A model generated the notes under the pieces. The model made no database searches. It was not told the origin of the DNA and saw nothing but the letters and a program-made list of their open reading frames with translations. A stretch of 64,000 bases of DNA from Pseudopyrenochaeta lycopersici (Eukaryota > Ascomycota > Dothideomycetes > Pleosporales > Pseudopyrenochaetaceae), in contig NHZP01000002.1 in assembly GCA_003313425.1 (NCBI GenBank), forward strand, positions 1-64,000. Direction: 5' to 3'. Below are positions 12,137 to 22,286 of the stretch, one piece after another (within the stretch, counting starts at the first letter, position 1; each line of letters opens with the position of its first letter). The position numbers and the translations under genes were made by a program.

Positions 12137-13950
12137 CGTTTCTTAAGGTTTATTTGCTTCTTCTTTTTCCTTTCCTCCCTTTCCTAGTATTCTCTAATTT
12201 TTTCTTAACAGTTTCTTAAATTCTCTAGTAGTTCCCACGTACTTTCTACGCTTAGGTACCCTTTCTATTTAACTAGGTAGCTAAAGCTTAGTTCTAGGTC
12301 GTTAACTCTTCTATTTCGTTAGTATCTCTAGATTTTCTTAACTTTAAACTTATTTTCCTCTTCTAGTTTGTACTAGAATGTCTTCTATAGTAGTATAGCA
12401 AGGTTAGCTGGTTCTAACTTAGAGATATAGAAGCGTAGGTAGATCTTTACATCTAGTAGTAGCTCGAGTGTATAGTTTACTAGTCTATTCTGTTCTTTAA
12501 CTAAAAATAGTCTAACTTTAACATAATTAAGTCCCTTACTTAGTCGCTTGTTGCGTAGATTTTTCGTAAGTAAGTATGCTTTATCCCCCTTCTTTAGCTA
12601 AGGTGCCATTTTTCTTTTCTTATTTTAGTAAGAAATACTGTTACGTTGTGCTTTCTTAAGGTTCTCTTAGAGTTATTTATGTATTTTCTTTATTTCTTTA
12701 GCTGTCTTTATAGCTGCTTCAGCTTTTCTGCTGGGGTATGATTTCATAAAGAGATTAGGGTATCTCTTGTAGTTAGCAAAGAACAGTGTCTTTCCAGTTA
12801 ATTCTAATAATTTATTGTTATAGGCCAGTTGTGCTATTAGTAACAGTGAAACCTAATTATTCTGCTATTAATTGCTGTAAATCCTCAGGTAGGTTTTCAG
12901 TGTTCTGTTTATTCTTTCTATTTATCTGTCTGTTTGTAGGTAATAGGCTGTTAACAACTTTCTTTTTGTTCCTATCGCGGCTATTAATGTAGACTAGAAG
13001 TTAGATGTAAAGAGCTTATCTCTATTACTTATAATTAACTTAGGTATACTATAATATTATATCAGTCTGTCTAAGACAACAAACGCTAGTTATTTAGTGT
13101 TGTAGTCGTTTCTAAATAGTATTATCTCTGCTGCTTTTGTAAACCTGCAGACTATATTAAAGATAGTGTTATACTTAATTCCTGTTACGGGATCTTTAGA
13201 CAGTGGTAACCCTGTTACGAAGTCCATAGAAATGTCTGCCTAAAGTTTGTTAGGTAGTTCCATAGCTTGCATTTCTCCGTAGGGTACGTGAGTACTATGT
13301 TTATTCTTATAACAGTCCGCGCATTTTTTAATGAACTGTTTAACCTTAGCTTTTATGTTCTTAAAGCTATAGTATCGCTGTATGAGTTCTATTGTTCTTT
13401 TAATTCTAGGGTAACTGTGTACTAGGTTATCGTAGTGTTACTAGATAATTACTTCTTGCAATTCTTTAGGTACTTCGGACGTAATTATTATAGTATTGTT
13501 TAATAACTTATTAGGTCCTAAGCTTCCGTCCTAGTTTACTTAAAGGATAGCATTGCTGACTATTGCTTTTATTCCTGCGATGTCTGATCTGCAGCTAAGA
13601 GTATTAGCTCTGCCGTTATCCTTTCCTGGCGTGTATACAATCTTGAATTTATATTATCCTAACATTTTAGCCTATCTAACCTGTCTTTAGTTTAATATCT
13701 TAGTAGTAGTAAAATAAACTAGGTTCTTGTAATCTGTAAATATTGTAAGATCTGAGCAACTTTCTGCGTAGATTCGCTAGTAGTTAAGGGCGTCGACGAC
13801 TGCTATAAGTTCTTTGTTATGCACGTCGTAGCGTTCTTTAGCGTCTATAAATTTTCTTAAGTAGTACGCGATTAGGTGCTATTTTCTATCGTGTTCTTAT
13901 TTCACCGTTGCACCTAGTGCAAGGTCTAAGGCATCTATTTTAAACTATAG
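12130..13950 (-). pseudogene. Chromovirus B pol, 3' part: RNase H, integrase, chromodomain
   Basis: On the minus strand the RNase H region reads down to about 13,700. The integrase core follows: DFVTGLPLSKDPVTG at about 13,180-13,235 with the first catalytic Asp, then RFTKAAEII, and a YHPQTDGQTER-type segment near 12,940. At 12,231-12,300 the reading YLVK-KGY--VESTWE is the core of a chromodomain, with TAG where the conserved Trp belongs. Chromodomains of this group steer integration toward marked heterochromatin, which fits the setting. Multiple stops make it non-functional. Confidence 0.8.
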
Positions 13951-14112
13951 GGGTTCTCCTGTTCAGAATATAATTAGCACTAGTAGTGTAATACAGGCTT
14001 CCTTAAGCATCTAGAATGCTTTCCTTTATTCGTTTCCCTATTCCTATTTTATATCTTTTCTTATAAGTTTAGTAAGTAGGATAGATTTTTTAGAGAAGTC
14101 CTTAATAAATTG

Positions 14113-14418
14113 TTAGTTAAAGTTAATAAATCCTATAAATAACTGTATGTCTTTAACTATTTTAGGTTCGGGCCATTCTTTTACTACTCTTATTTTTTCT
14201 TTACTTATCTTTACTCTGTGTGCACCTACTATGTATCCTAGGAATTTAACTTCTTCCTTATAGAACTCGCATTTCTTAGGTTTAAGCAGCAAACTAAATC
14301 TTCCTAAGCAGGCAAGAACTATTTTAACGTGCTTAATATGTTCCTGTAGATTACTAGAGTACACAAGGATGTTATTAAGGTATACAATAATAAATACGTC
14401 TAGGTATTCCCTTAACAC
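14113..14418 (-). pseudogene. Chromovirus B reverse transcriptase fragment
   Basis: This open stretch of 101 codons covers the catalytic motif and thumb start of a Gypsy reverse transcriptase. The YxDD box reads YLNNILVYS, so both catalytic Asp have become Asn (GAT/GAC to AAT/AAC, a G-to-A change). It is followed by the typical HIKHVKIVLACL and FLGYIVG segments. Reverse transcriptase continues upstream to about 14,950 with stops. The loss of both Asp means no polymerase activity could be made even without the stops. Confidence 0.88.
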
Positions 14419-15379
14419 ATTATTAATAAGTACTTAGTATATCACTAGTACATTAGTAAGACTAAAAGGTATTACTATATACTTATAGTAGCCGTAGCGT
14501 GTTCTAAACGCAGTCTTCTATTCTTTACCCTCCTTTATGCGAATAAGGTTATACGCTCCTCTTAAGTCTAATGCTGTAAAGACTTTCGCAAAGGCTAGTT
14601 AATCCTATAATTCTACTATGTTTAGTAAAGGGTATTAATTCTTTACTATAATATTATTAAGTTTCTAGTAGTTAACGTATAATCTTAGCTTCCTATTCTT
14701 TTTTAGTACGAATAGTATAAGGTATCCTGCTAGCAACTGTAATTCCCTAATAAATCTCTTTTTTAAGTTCGTCTTAATGTATTCGCGCAGGGTCTTAAGT
14801 TCTTTTTCTAATAAACCGTAAATTAGGCTGAAAGTTAGTTACTTTCCTTCCTATAGGATAATCTCATAATCCTAGGGTTAATGCTTAGGCAGTGCTTTTA
14901 TAGTTGTCTCTTCCTAAAAGAGTAACTTATATTCTTTATACTTATTAGGGATTACTAGAGTTGCGCTTTACTCCTTAACTCTAGCTTATTAGTCTAAGGG
15001 CCTCCTATTAGTACCTGCTGAGTTAGACCCTCGTGTCCTAAGGCCGTCCTTATTTAAAGTGAGAATCCTAATTGTTATTTTCTCATCTACCCAGGCACTC
15101 AGCTGCAGCGTAGGCTTACTCGTGGTTACGTCCGTTCCACAGCACTTAAACAAGAACTTTTTCTTTTTCTAATCTATGTCTAGACTGTGTTCTCTTAACC
15201 ATAGGAGTCCTAGTATTACGTCGTGTTATAATAGTCTAAAGATGTCTAGGTCGATCATTTCCCTATAGTTCTAGATAATAAGTTGCACGCTCTGTACTTC
15301 GTGTGTAATTACAGACTCTAATAGTATTGGTTGTCTATCAGCAACTGTTAAGGGATATAGTACTAATTTTAACGATAGG

Positions 15380-15490
15380 ACAAGGCCAGCTTATTCTATC
15401 GCTCGCGCAGAAATGTAGCTCCGTTGTGCTCTAGAATCTACTAGTACCTTTATCCAGCTTCCATTAAGCTTAATATTTAGCTTAAGAAGT
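15380..15490 (-). pseudogene. Chromovirus B aspartic protease motif
   Basis: The minus strand reads VLVDSRAQRSYISARAIE, a retropepsin active-site loop in which the expected DSGA is now DSRA (G-to-A change). It lies between gag and reverse transcriptase as expected for Ty3/Gypsy. This is a short motif-based call; the domain edges are not resolved. Confidence 0.65.
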
Positions 15491-16839
15491 CCTTGTATGC
15501 CTGTTGCACATAGAGTTCGCGATTTTTGCCTATTAGTAGGCGCGACTCTAAAAAAAGCTTGTCCTAGTAACCGTTTAGTGTCTTAATATCTTTATACTTA
15601 AGGCAATCTAAGTTAAGGCACGTTTACTATTATCACTAATTACATTCTCTATTAAAGACTAGCTGCATCACCATAGTAGCTGTAGAGTCGTCATTTCCTA
15701 GGAAGTAGAGGACAGTCCTCTTATCCTATAGATAGTTGTCGCATTTAACTTCAGGACAATCATACTATTAGTATTTATATTAGTAAAACAAGTAAGGGAA
15801 GTATCCCTATTCTATTTTACTTAAATAATAAATCGCGCACAGGTCTGTAGTACAAAAGAACTAGTAGACAATACCGTGTCGCTTATTACGTGGATCCATT
15901 AAGTAGTCTAGTACTAGTTTCTGTAGTCCTTTACGCATAGTATGTAGGGTCTAAGCTGCCTTAGCGTGCTTATATATTTCTTAGGCTTCTTCTTCTATAA
16001 GATACTAGAGAGGGTCAACATTCTCTTTATTGTCCTCCTAATACATTTATTATTCGAGCTGCGTATAAATGTCTTGCTTCTTACCGTCTGTAAGCACGAT
16101 TTCGCCGTAGGAGTTAACTTAAAGATACTCTTATTATACTAGGTTCTTAGTGTTTAGTACATAGAAAGCGTCTTCCTATATTAGTAGTAGTATTATTTAG
16201 CGTCGTAGTACGTATTTAGGGGTCTTAACTACTAGGGGTTCTAGTGCCCATATTTGTCTAGCTCGTTAAAGTTTCTGTAGTACGTCCCTAACGCTTGCGG
16301 GTTACTATGCTTCCTTAGCTTTTTCCGCCTATTCTTATATTATCTTCGTATAATGTTCAGGATAACAGTAGTGTTCCCGCAACATATCTTGCATCGCTTA
16401 TTTAGCTAGAATAATTATACTTATCCCTTATTTTATAGCTGCTTCCTATTCTTCTAAGGTTAACGCGTTAATATATTATACTTTATACATGTGTTGTGCG
16501 TATAGTTAGTAGTTAAGTTCTGCGATATCTTTTTCCGCCTCCGTAGGCGTTAATAGCCTTAGAGTTCCTAGTTAATATTATTTCTAGAAGTTTTCCCTTT
16601 TCTAATCCTTAGTTAAGAGCACTATAGTATTATTAAAGTTTTCCTCTGCATCTTTGTAGACTAGAGACAAGGAGCCGCTACTCTCTTCTTCCTTATTACT
16701 ATACTAGGTTCCTAGAATCCCTTTCCTAGTAGGTTCTAGGAGAGGTAGCTATAACAACTCCGTGTCTTAGGCCTCTTCCTCTTAGGTTACGACGACTTCC
16801 TATGTTTTGTTGTTGCTGCGTTCTTCTTTCACTACTATT

Positions 16840-17695
16840 ATGTTAATCTAGGGGGTTACTTTATTCTTACTCTTGCAGTCCTTAGCTATATAGCCTTTTT
16901 TATTACAGTTAAAACAGGTTATTTCTTTTTTCTTTCCGCCCTTACCTAACTTTTCCTTATTAAGGTTATCTAAATACATTACCTTAGGGCCCCCTAACAG
17001 GTACTGTCTAGGCACTCCCCGTAGTTAATACTAATGTCGTAGGCGACTGTTATTTAGCTTGTTGCGATAATCCTTCTAGGGTTTCTTATCTTCTTTTATT
17101 TATCCTAGTAGTCGTCCTTTAAGTCGCATACAGAGCTTATAGAGCTCTATATCTAGTCAGATAGTTTTATTAATTAAGTCGTCTAGTGTTGTAATTTTCG
17201 TGCCCGTACGCATAAGCTCAGTCTAGACGTCTGCTTTTAGGCCTTATTTGTACATAGTTTTTAGGGTGTTGTTATTCTAACTGGTCTGTCTGGCGTAACC
17301 TAGAAATTTATTAGTGTAGTTAGCTGCAGACCTAGTTTATCGCATGTTTTAGATCTTATGCTTTGCAATAGTTGCCACGTTCGGGAGCCCGAACGCTTAG
17401 CGCATGCATGCTTTAAATCTTTCTGTATTTTCGAACATGACGATAAGTTCTTAAGGCTTCTCTTTGTCACTCATGTACTCGACTAGGTAGGGTTTCACCT
17501 ATTTGGCAGCTTCGCCCCTTATATAGCTCGACATAAGTACTGCTTAGTCGTCGTCGTCTATAGTAGTTGCGTTAAACTTAAAGAACAGGTCGAACTGGAG
17601 TAGCCAGTCTTTAAGCTTGAACCGATCCCTATAGAATAGGTCCGGTTTGGCGACAGCGTTGCCTGGCCTTGTAGTATGATAGTTAGTGGTTTCCA
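16840..17695 (-). pseudogene. Chromovirus B gag
   Basis: The frame starts at METTNYHTT (about 17,695), only some 35 bp inside the 5' LTR. It shows the gag core PDLFYRDRFKLKDWLLQF, then an open run to 17,544 before stops appear. A CCHC zinc knuckle near 16,865-16,910 reads CFNCNKKGYIAKDC, so the zinc-binding His is now Tyr (CAC/CAT to TAC/TAT). Gag would package the element RNA; this copy cannot. Confidence 0.75.
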
Positions 17696-17728
17696 TCTCA
17701 GTGTCACTTATCTTAAGGGTGTTCAAAG

Positions 17729-18117
17729 TGTAAAGAATCTTAAAGGCTATCAATAAGGATAACTAATAAGATTGCAAGGTTAGTTCTCCGGGATAGAGTA
17801 AGGGACTAGATAGAAAGGGGTTTAGTACTAAGACAGTAAGAGGGCGCTTCTGTAAAGAGTACTAAGGGTTAAGAATAATTAGTATTGCTATCACTATACT
17901 GTAGAGTATAATATTAAGTTGAATACACTGGGCCATAAGGGTCCATTGTGGTGATCTATATACATAGAGGTTATGCATGTTGCTTAGTGTGCTCGGTGTG
18001 CTCAGTGTCGCTGATCAGACTGATCAACTGAGCACGTCACGTGACCTCGGTTGTTGTCCAATACTTGGTGAGGTCCAGTTGGGGCCACCGGGACAGGGTC
18101 CTGGCAGGATCGTAACA
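17729..18117 (-). repeat. 5' LTR of chromovirus B
   Basis: It begins (element strand) TGTTACGATCCTGCCAGG and is followed immediately by the gag leader. It is the same length as the 3' LTR; the roughly 250 bp at its outer end are nearly identical, while the inner end carries most of the transitions. Confidence 0.9.
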
Positions 18118-18122
18118 GTTAC

Positions 18123-18870
18123 CTAGGTTATAAGAGATATTTTACTAATCTAGATTACTATAGTTAGTGTTAAGCGTGTTTTTAATACTACTAAAGACGT
18201 AATTAGTAACTAAAGGCACTGCCTAAGCGCTTAGAAAATCTAGTTAATCCTTTTCTTTAAATATACTATCCTTTAGGAAGGAGAGTAGCGCGTAGAGGAG
18301 GATAAAGAAGATTATAATAAAGTAGATAATCTATTTAAGCTTCTAGCCTAGAGAGATAATCTAAATAGCGTTAAGAAGAGTTTTATAAATATTAGTATCG
18401 TAGATAAAGAGGAGGAAGAGGACTTACAACTACTACTATAGAAGTGTTAAATAGTGCAGCCTCCTTTACGTTACTATAATTAATAGCTATAATAAAACTA
18501 GTTTTCTCTTATATAAATTTAGTAAATATAGTAAAGTACTCTCTAAGGTTCTAGGCCTATATTTATAATATAGTTCTAAAATAGTTTAGTTTCTTTTCTA
18601 GGTGTAGTAATTTATCTATTTTATAAGATAACCCTAGTAGGTACCTATAACTAAACCTAAACCTATACGTCTATAACCTTAGCCTTAACCTAACCTAGAG
18701 TCCGTGCGACCTAACCCTAACCTATACCTATAGTCCGTGTGACCTAACCCTAACCTATACCTATAGTCCGTGTGACCTAACCCTAACTCCAACCCACTTA
18801 TCTATAACTATATACCCAACCTATACCTATAGCGGGTACTCGTAACCCATTTGCTACCCTAGGATAGCCG
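18123..18870 (+). pseudogene. hAT transposase remnant, copy 1, C-terminal part and 3' end
   Basis: This continues the frame broken off at 9,220. It reads the hAT C-terminal dimerisation region (about SVKRVFNTTKDVISN-RHCLSA, normally S-VERVFS...RNRLS), then an acidic EEEEDLQLLL tail. The same sequence occurs at 28,890-29,070 plus 29,852-30,421, confirming that 9,221-18,117 is inserted DNA. The last 200 bp carry a telomere-like minisatellite. It ends near CCCTAGG at about 18,870, where the two hAT copies stop matching. Confidence 0.7.
18709..18790. repeat. 33-bp minisatellite with CCCTAA telomere-like motif
   Basis: About 2.5 tandem units of 33 bp, each containing ACCTAACCCTAACC followed by TATACC and TATAGTCCGTGTG. 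A decayed version lies at 30,290-30,350 in the second hAT copy, so it belongs to the transposon's 3' end and does not mark a chromosome end. Confidence 0.75.
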
Positions 18871-18922
18871 CAACAGCGCTATCTCTCTTAAAGGTTCTAA
18901 AGGCTAGCTATAACAGCGCTAT

Positions 18923-19440
18923 TGTGCAGGAACAGAGGCCTCAGCAAGCTTCTCCCTGTCGATGGTAGCCTTGAGCTCACTGAACACAGCTAGGTAGTCA
19001 TCCCATCAAGGATGAGATGAGAGGTAGGAGGTAGGTAAACAAGGATGAACAATAATGGGGGGTAATAACTGTAGTATCTGTATCTGTCTGTCTATCTATA
19101 CTGTCTTAATTACTTCTGGATGTTCCTAGATATCGGATCCTCTGGATCCTTCTCTGGATCGTTCTCTGGATGTTTTTTGATATCGGATCCTCTGGATCCT
19201 TCTCTGGATCGTTCTCTGGATGTTTTTTGATATCAGATCCTCTGGATCCTTCTCTGGATGGTTCCGCCTGCCTGCCTCCTTATATCCTTATTTTTCTGCT
19301 AATCTCGCTTAATTGCCTTGAAGTCTGAGCTGCTGTGGCCTGAGCTGCTGCGTCTGAACTGCTGCATCTGAACTGCTGCATCTAACTAGCTGAGATGCCC
19401 TTAATGGCCAGGTGACCAGGTCACCAAGTGCATCGGCACA
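18923..19440. mobile_element. 518-bp LTR-like insertion (family F3)
   Basis: The segment starts TGTGCAGGAACAGAGG and ends GCATCGGCACA. It is flanked by CTAT on both sides (18,919-18,922 and 19,441-19,444) and splits a 40-bp satellite whose units continue on either side. TG...CA ends, the short target duplication and normal base composition suggest a solo LTR. Its reverse strand begins TGTGCCGATGCAC, resembling family F2. There is no ORF. Confidence 0.65.
19118..19262. repeat. 50-bp tandem repeat inside family F3
   Basis: Three near-identical 50-bp units (19,118-19,167; 19,168-19,217; 19,218-19,262 partial), each rich in TCTGGATC and BamHI-like GGATCC motifs. Only a few substitutions separate them, so the expansion is recent. 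Confidence 0.9.
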
Positions 19441-19449
19441 CTATCCTTC

Positions 19450-19560
19450 TTAAAGGTTCTAAAGGCTAGCTATAACAGCGCTATCCCTCTTAAAGGTTCT
19501 AAAGGCTAGCTGTAACAGCGCTATCCCTCTTAAAGGTTTATTAGGGTTAAACAGATACTT
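19450..19560. repeat. 40-bp satellite (AACAGCGCTATCCCTC)
   Basis: Two full units at 19,450-19,489 and 19,490-19,529 and a partial third. A further unit at about 18,895-18,922 was separated by the 518-bp insertion. Each unit reads TTAAAGGTTCTAAAGGCTAG followed by CT(A/G)TAACAGCGCTATCCCTC. Confidence 0.85.
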
Positions 19561-19721
19561 AGCTCTTTCTAGGTAATCTTATAATCTCTATATTATAATA
19601 TAACACTCTTATATTTATATTTTTAATATTAATAGTTTAATCCTATATAGGCTCTTTCTACTCTTATTAGCTATAGCCTAACTAGAACAGACTATTACGC
19701 CTCTTAAGCTTCGCTATTATT

Positions 19722-20274
19722 TATAGAGTTAATAAGGTAGTTTAGTATAATCCTATAGTTCTAGTATTATAAATAAGAGGTAACGCTAGAATTAAATATA
19801 TATAAATAATAAGAGTAGCTCTGCCTATATAGTCTACAGAAACAAGGGTAAGTATAGAGCCTAATTAAAAGTAATAAGTAAAATAGTCTAAAATCTTATT
19901 AAATTAAAATAGCTAATGCACTAGCTACTTCGCAAAATCTTAGTTTTAACGTAAATTATTGTAGTGTGTAGTGTATAATGTTAAGATCTCTCACATCTCT
20001 AAGTCTTATCACCAAATTTCGCTGACAAAGGAAACCTATCGTCACCTGATTGTCAGGCTATAGCGCTGCGGGCGCTAACAGCTGAGGTTCAAGGACTGCA
20101 GGCCAAGAACTAAGCGCTGAGAGCCGCTGGCTGGCTACCAGTACGACATTAAGTACTATTCTACTCAGCTTAATCTGCACTTAGCAGATTATTGTTACCT
20201 TTTGGTTGTCTAGCGCAGTGGGAGTAGACCTGTGTCCTGACACTGATTGCCTAGGTACCCTGTGCAACGGCACA
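19722..20274 (-). mobile_element. Solo LTR, family F2 copy 2, with nested insertion
   Basis: This is the reverse complement of 7,895-8,258, from TATAGAGTTAATAAGG (copy 1: TGTGGAGTTAACAAGG) to GCAACGGCACA. The left half is heavily RIP-changed and the right half is almost unchanged. The 192-bp element at 20,051-20,242 is inserted in it with a 5-bp duplication of CTGAT. Confidence 0.75.
20051..20242 (+). mobile_element. 192-bp LTR-like element (family F4), copy 1
   Basis: It starts TGTCAGGCTATAGCGC and ends GTGTCCTGACA, giving 7-bp perfect inverted ends (TGTCAGG/CCTGACA). It is flanked by CTGAT on both sides (20,046-20,050 and 20,243-20,247). The empty site is seen at 7,910-7,930 in F2 copy 1. 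Copy 2 at 60,901 has the same length and differs at only about five positions. It could be a solo LTR or a small non-autonomous DNA element. Confidence 0.85.
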
Positions 20275-20397
20275 CTATCTTTAAGAGATTTAATAATATA
20301 GTATAAGAGTTTATAAAGGAACTTATATAATTATAAGAGCTACTCTTCTTATAAAAATATAGCTTATACCACCTTTCTTTTATTTATAAAGTAATAA

Positions 20398-20556
<159 letters not shown>

Positions 20557-20670
20557 TTATCTCTTTTCTTAGTTCTCTTCTCTTCTTACTAGTAGTTCTA
20601 CTTATAAAAAGAAGAAATAATAAGTAGAATTTATAAGCTTAATAGGACTAAGCTTAAAGTTGAGGAGGTT

Positions 20671-21027
20671 TATACTATTATATAAGGTACCTAAGTAATT
20701 AGGTAATAATAAGTTTCTTTTATTAGTAAAATTTAGTAATAAGACTTAGAGATGTAAGAGATCTTAATATTATGCACTATATACTATAATAATTTACTTT
20801 AAAACTAAGATTTTATAAGGTAGCTAGTATATTAGCTATATTAATTTAATAAGACTTTAGACTATTTTACTTATTACGTTTAATTAGGCTCTATACTTAC
20901 TTTTATTTCTAGTAGACTGCACAGGTAGAGCTACTCCTGTTATTCACGCACATTTAAGTCCAGCATTATCTCTTATTTATAACACCAGAACTGCGGGATT
21001 GTGCCGAACTACCTTATTAACTCTACA
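20671..21027 (+). mobile_element. Solo LTR, family F2 copy 3, RIP-degraded
   Basis: This aligns over its whole length with 7,895-8,258. Its first 21 bases differ from copy 1 at ten positions, every one a C-to-T or G-to-A change. The end CTCTACA matches CTCCACA. No clear target duplication. Confidence 0.8.
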
Positions 21028-22286
21028 GTAGTAACCCTTGTAACCCTAACTACAACTATAACTATAGAAACTTATAGAAGTATAAGTACTATAGTTACTT
21101 TATGTATAATAGTTATAGCGCTTATACTCTAAGTTATTATAGTTCTTTTTCTACTTAGTAATATTCTACGCGCAGCATAAGTAAGTCTTTATCACTATAT
21201 CTTAGTCTATATACTTATTAGCTATAGCCTATATAAAAGGCCTAGTACTATAAAAGTATAACTTCTTAATATACTTTAGATTTAGGTAATAGACTATAGT
21301 ATTAAGTAAGTTATATATATAATATATATAATTTTATAGTATTATTATAATAGAGTAAAGAAGGAGTATAATATTATAATAATACTAGAAAACTCTACTA
21401 TTATAAAGTAAGTCTAGACTATATTACTAGCAAATAAAAGTTTTAATTACTTTAGCTTCACTAAAGGTAAGAGTATAAATATAAGGCTCTTATAATATAT
21501 AAAAATAATATATATAAAGCGCGTTAAAGATACGTAATTAAAATATATAAATATAGATACTCTTTTCTTATTTTCTTTTATAGTTTTAAGTTTTTATTAA
21601 AGCTATTAATACTATTAAGATACTAGCTAAAAGAGAAAGCTCTATAATAAAGTACTATAAATCTAAATTTTAGTATTATAGTATAATTATACTAAGCCTT
21701 TTTAAGGGCTAGTACGTAATATAATAGACCTACTTAAAACTTACGCTATCTACATAGAGTAGAGATAATAAGTATTATTCTCTCTTATAGCTAAGTTATA
21801 GTAATACTAAACTATCCCTTTATTATCTATAGTATGAAGTAAGTACTATTGCCTAAAACTATACATTAAATAATTTTCTACAGATCTTACTTAATATATA
21901 ATCTAGCTTAGGTAATAAGCCTTACTACTAAACTACTTTCTTACGCAGATTCTAGTAGATCTGTAGCCTTATATTAGCTAGGTAAAGTAAATAAACATAC
22001 TGTATTTATTTGTAGAATAATAAAAGAAGTAAGATCTAGTAGGTATAGATAAATTCCCTACTTAGGCCTAGTGTATCGCACCCTTCAATCTAAGATCTGA
22101 TCCTAACCCTACAGCTATAATACTATAGCTAGACCTATTAGAGAAGTATTTATAAGTTAATAATAGCTATCTTTTATAATAGATATAACTAAGATATTTT
22201 AATAGAATAGGTATTAAAGTAGCTTTACTATTCTCTTTTAAAGAAAGACTACTCTAATTTAGGTAACTCTAGGATCCTTAGATAAT
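21028..22286. other. AT-rich RIP-mutated DNA without a recognisable gene
   Basis: Stops are dense in all six frames and CpA is scarce. I cannot assign it to any element family. It forms the left border of the gene island that starts at 22,287. Confidence 0.6.

Larger units (their letters stand above)
11081..18117 (-). mobile_element. Chromovirus B: complete chromodomain Ty3/Gypsy element
   Basis: The 7,037-bp element has two 389-bp LTRs (11,081-11,469 and 17,729-18,117). It is flanked by the perfect 5-bp duplication GTTAC (11,076-11,080 and 18,118-18,122). The LTRs differ at about a dozen sites, all transitions, so it inserted fairly recently or was mutated mainly by RIP. Minus-strand order is gag, protease, reverse transcriptase, RNase H, integrase, chromodomain. 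An extra ORF lies on the opposite strand next to the 3' LTR. The pol frame is full of TAG/TAA codons. Confidence 0.92.

Noticed and set aside
18709..18790. Possible chromosome end (CCCTAA motif)
   Set aside because: Only two or three 33-bp units with spacer between the motifs, inside a hAT relic present twice; not an uninterrupted telomere array.
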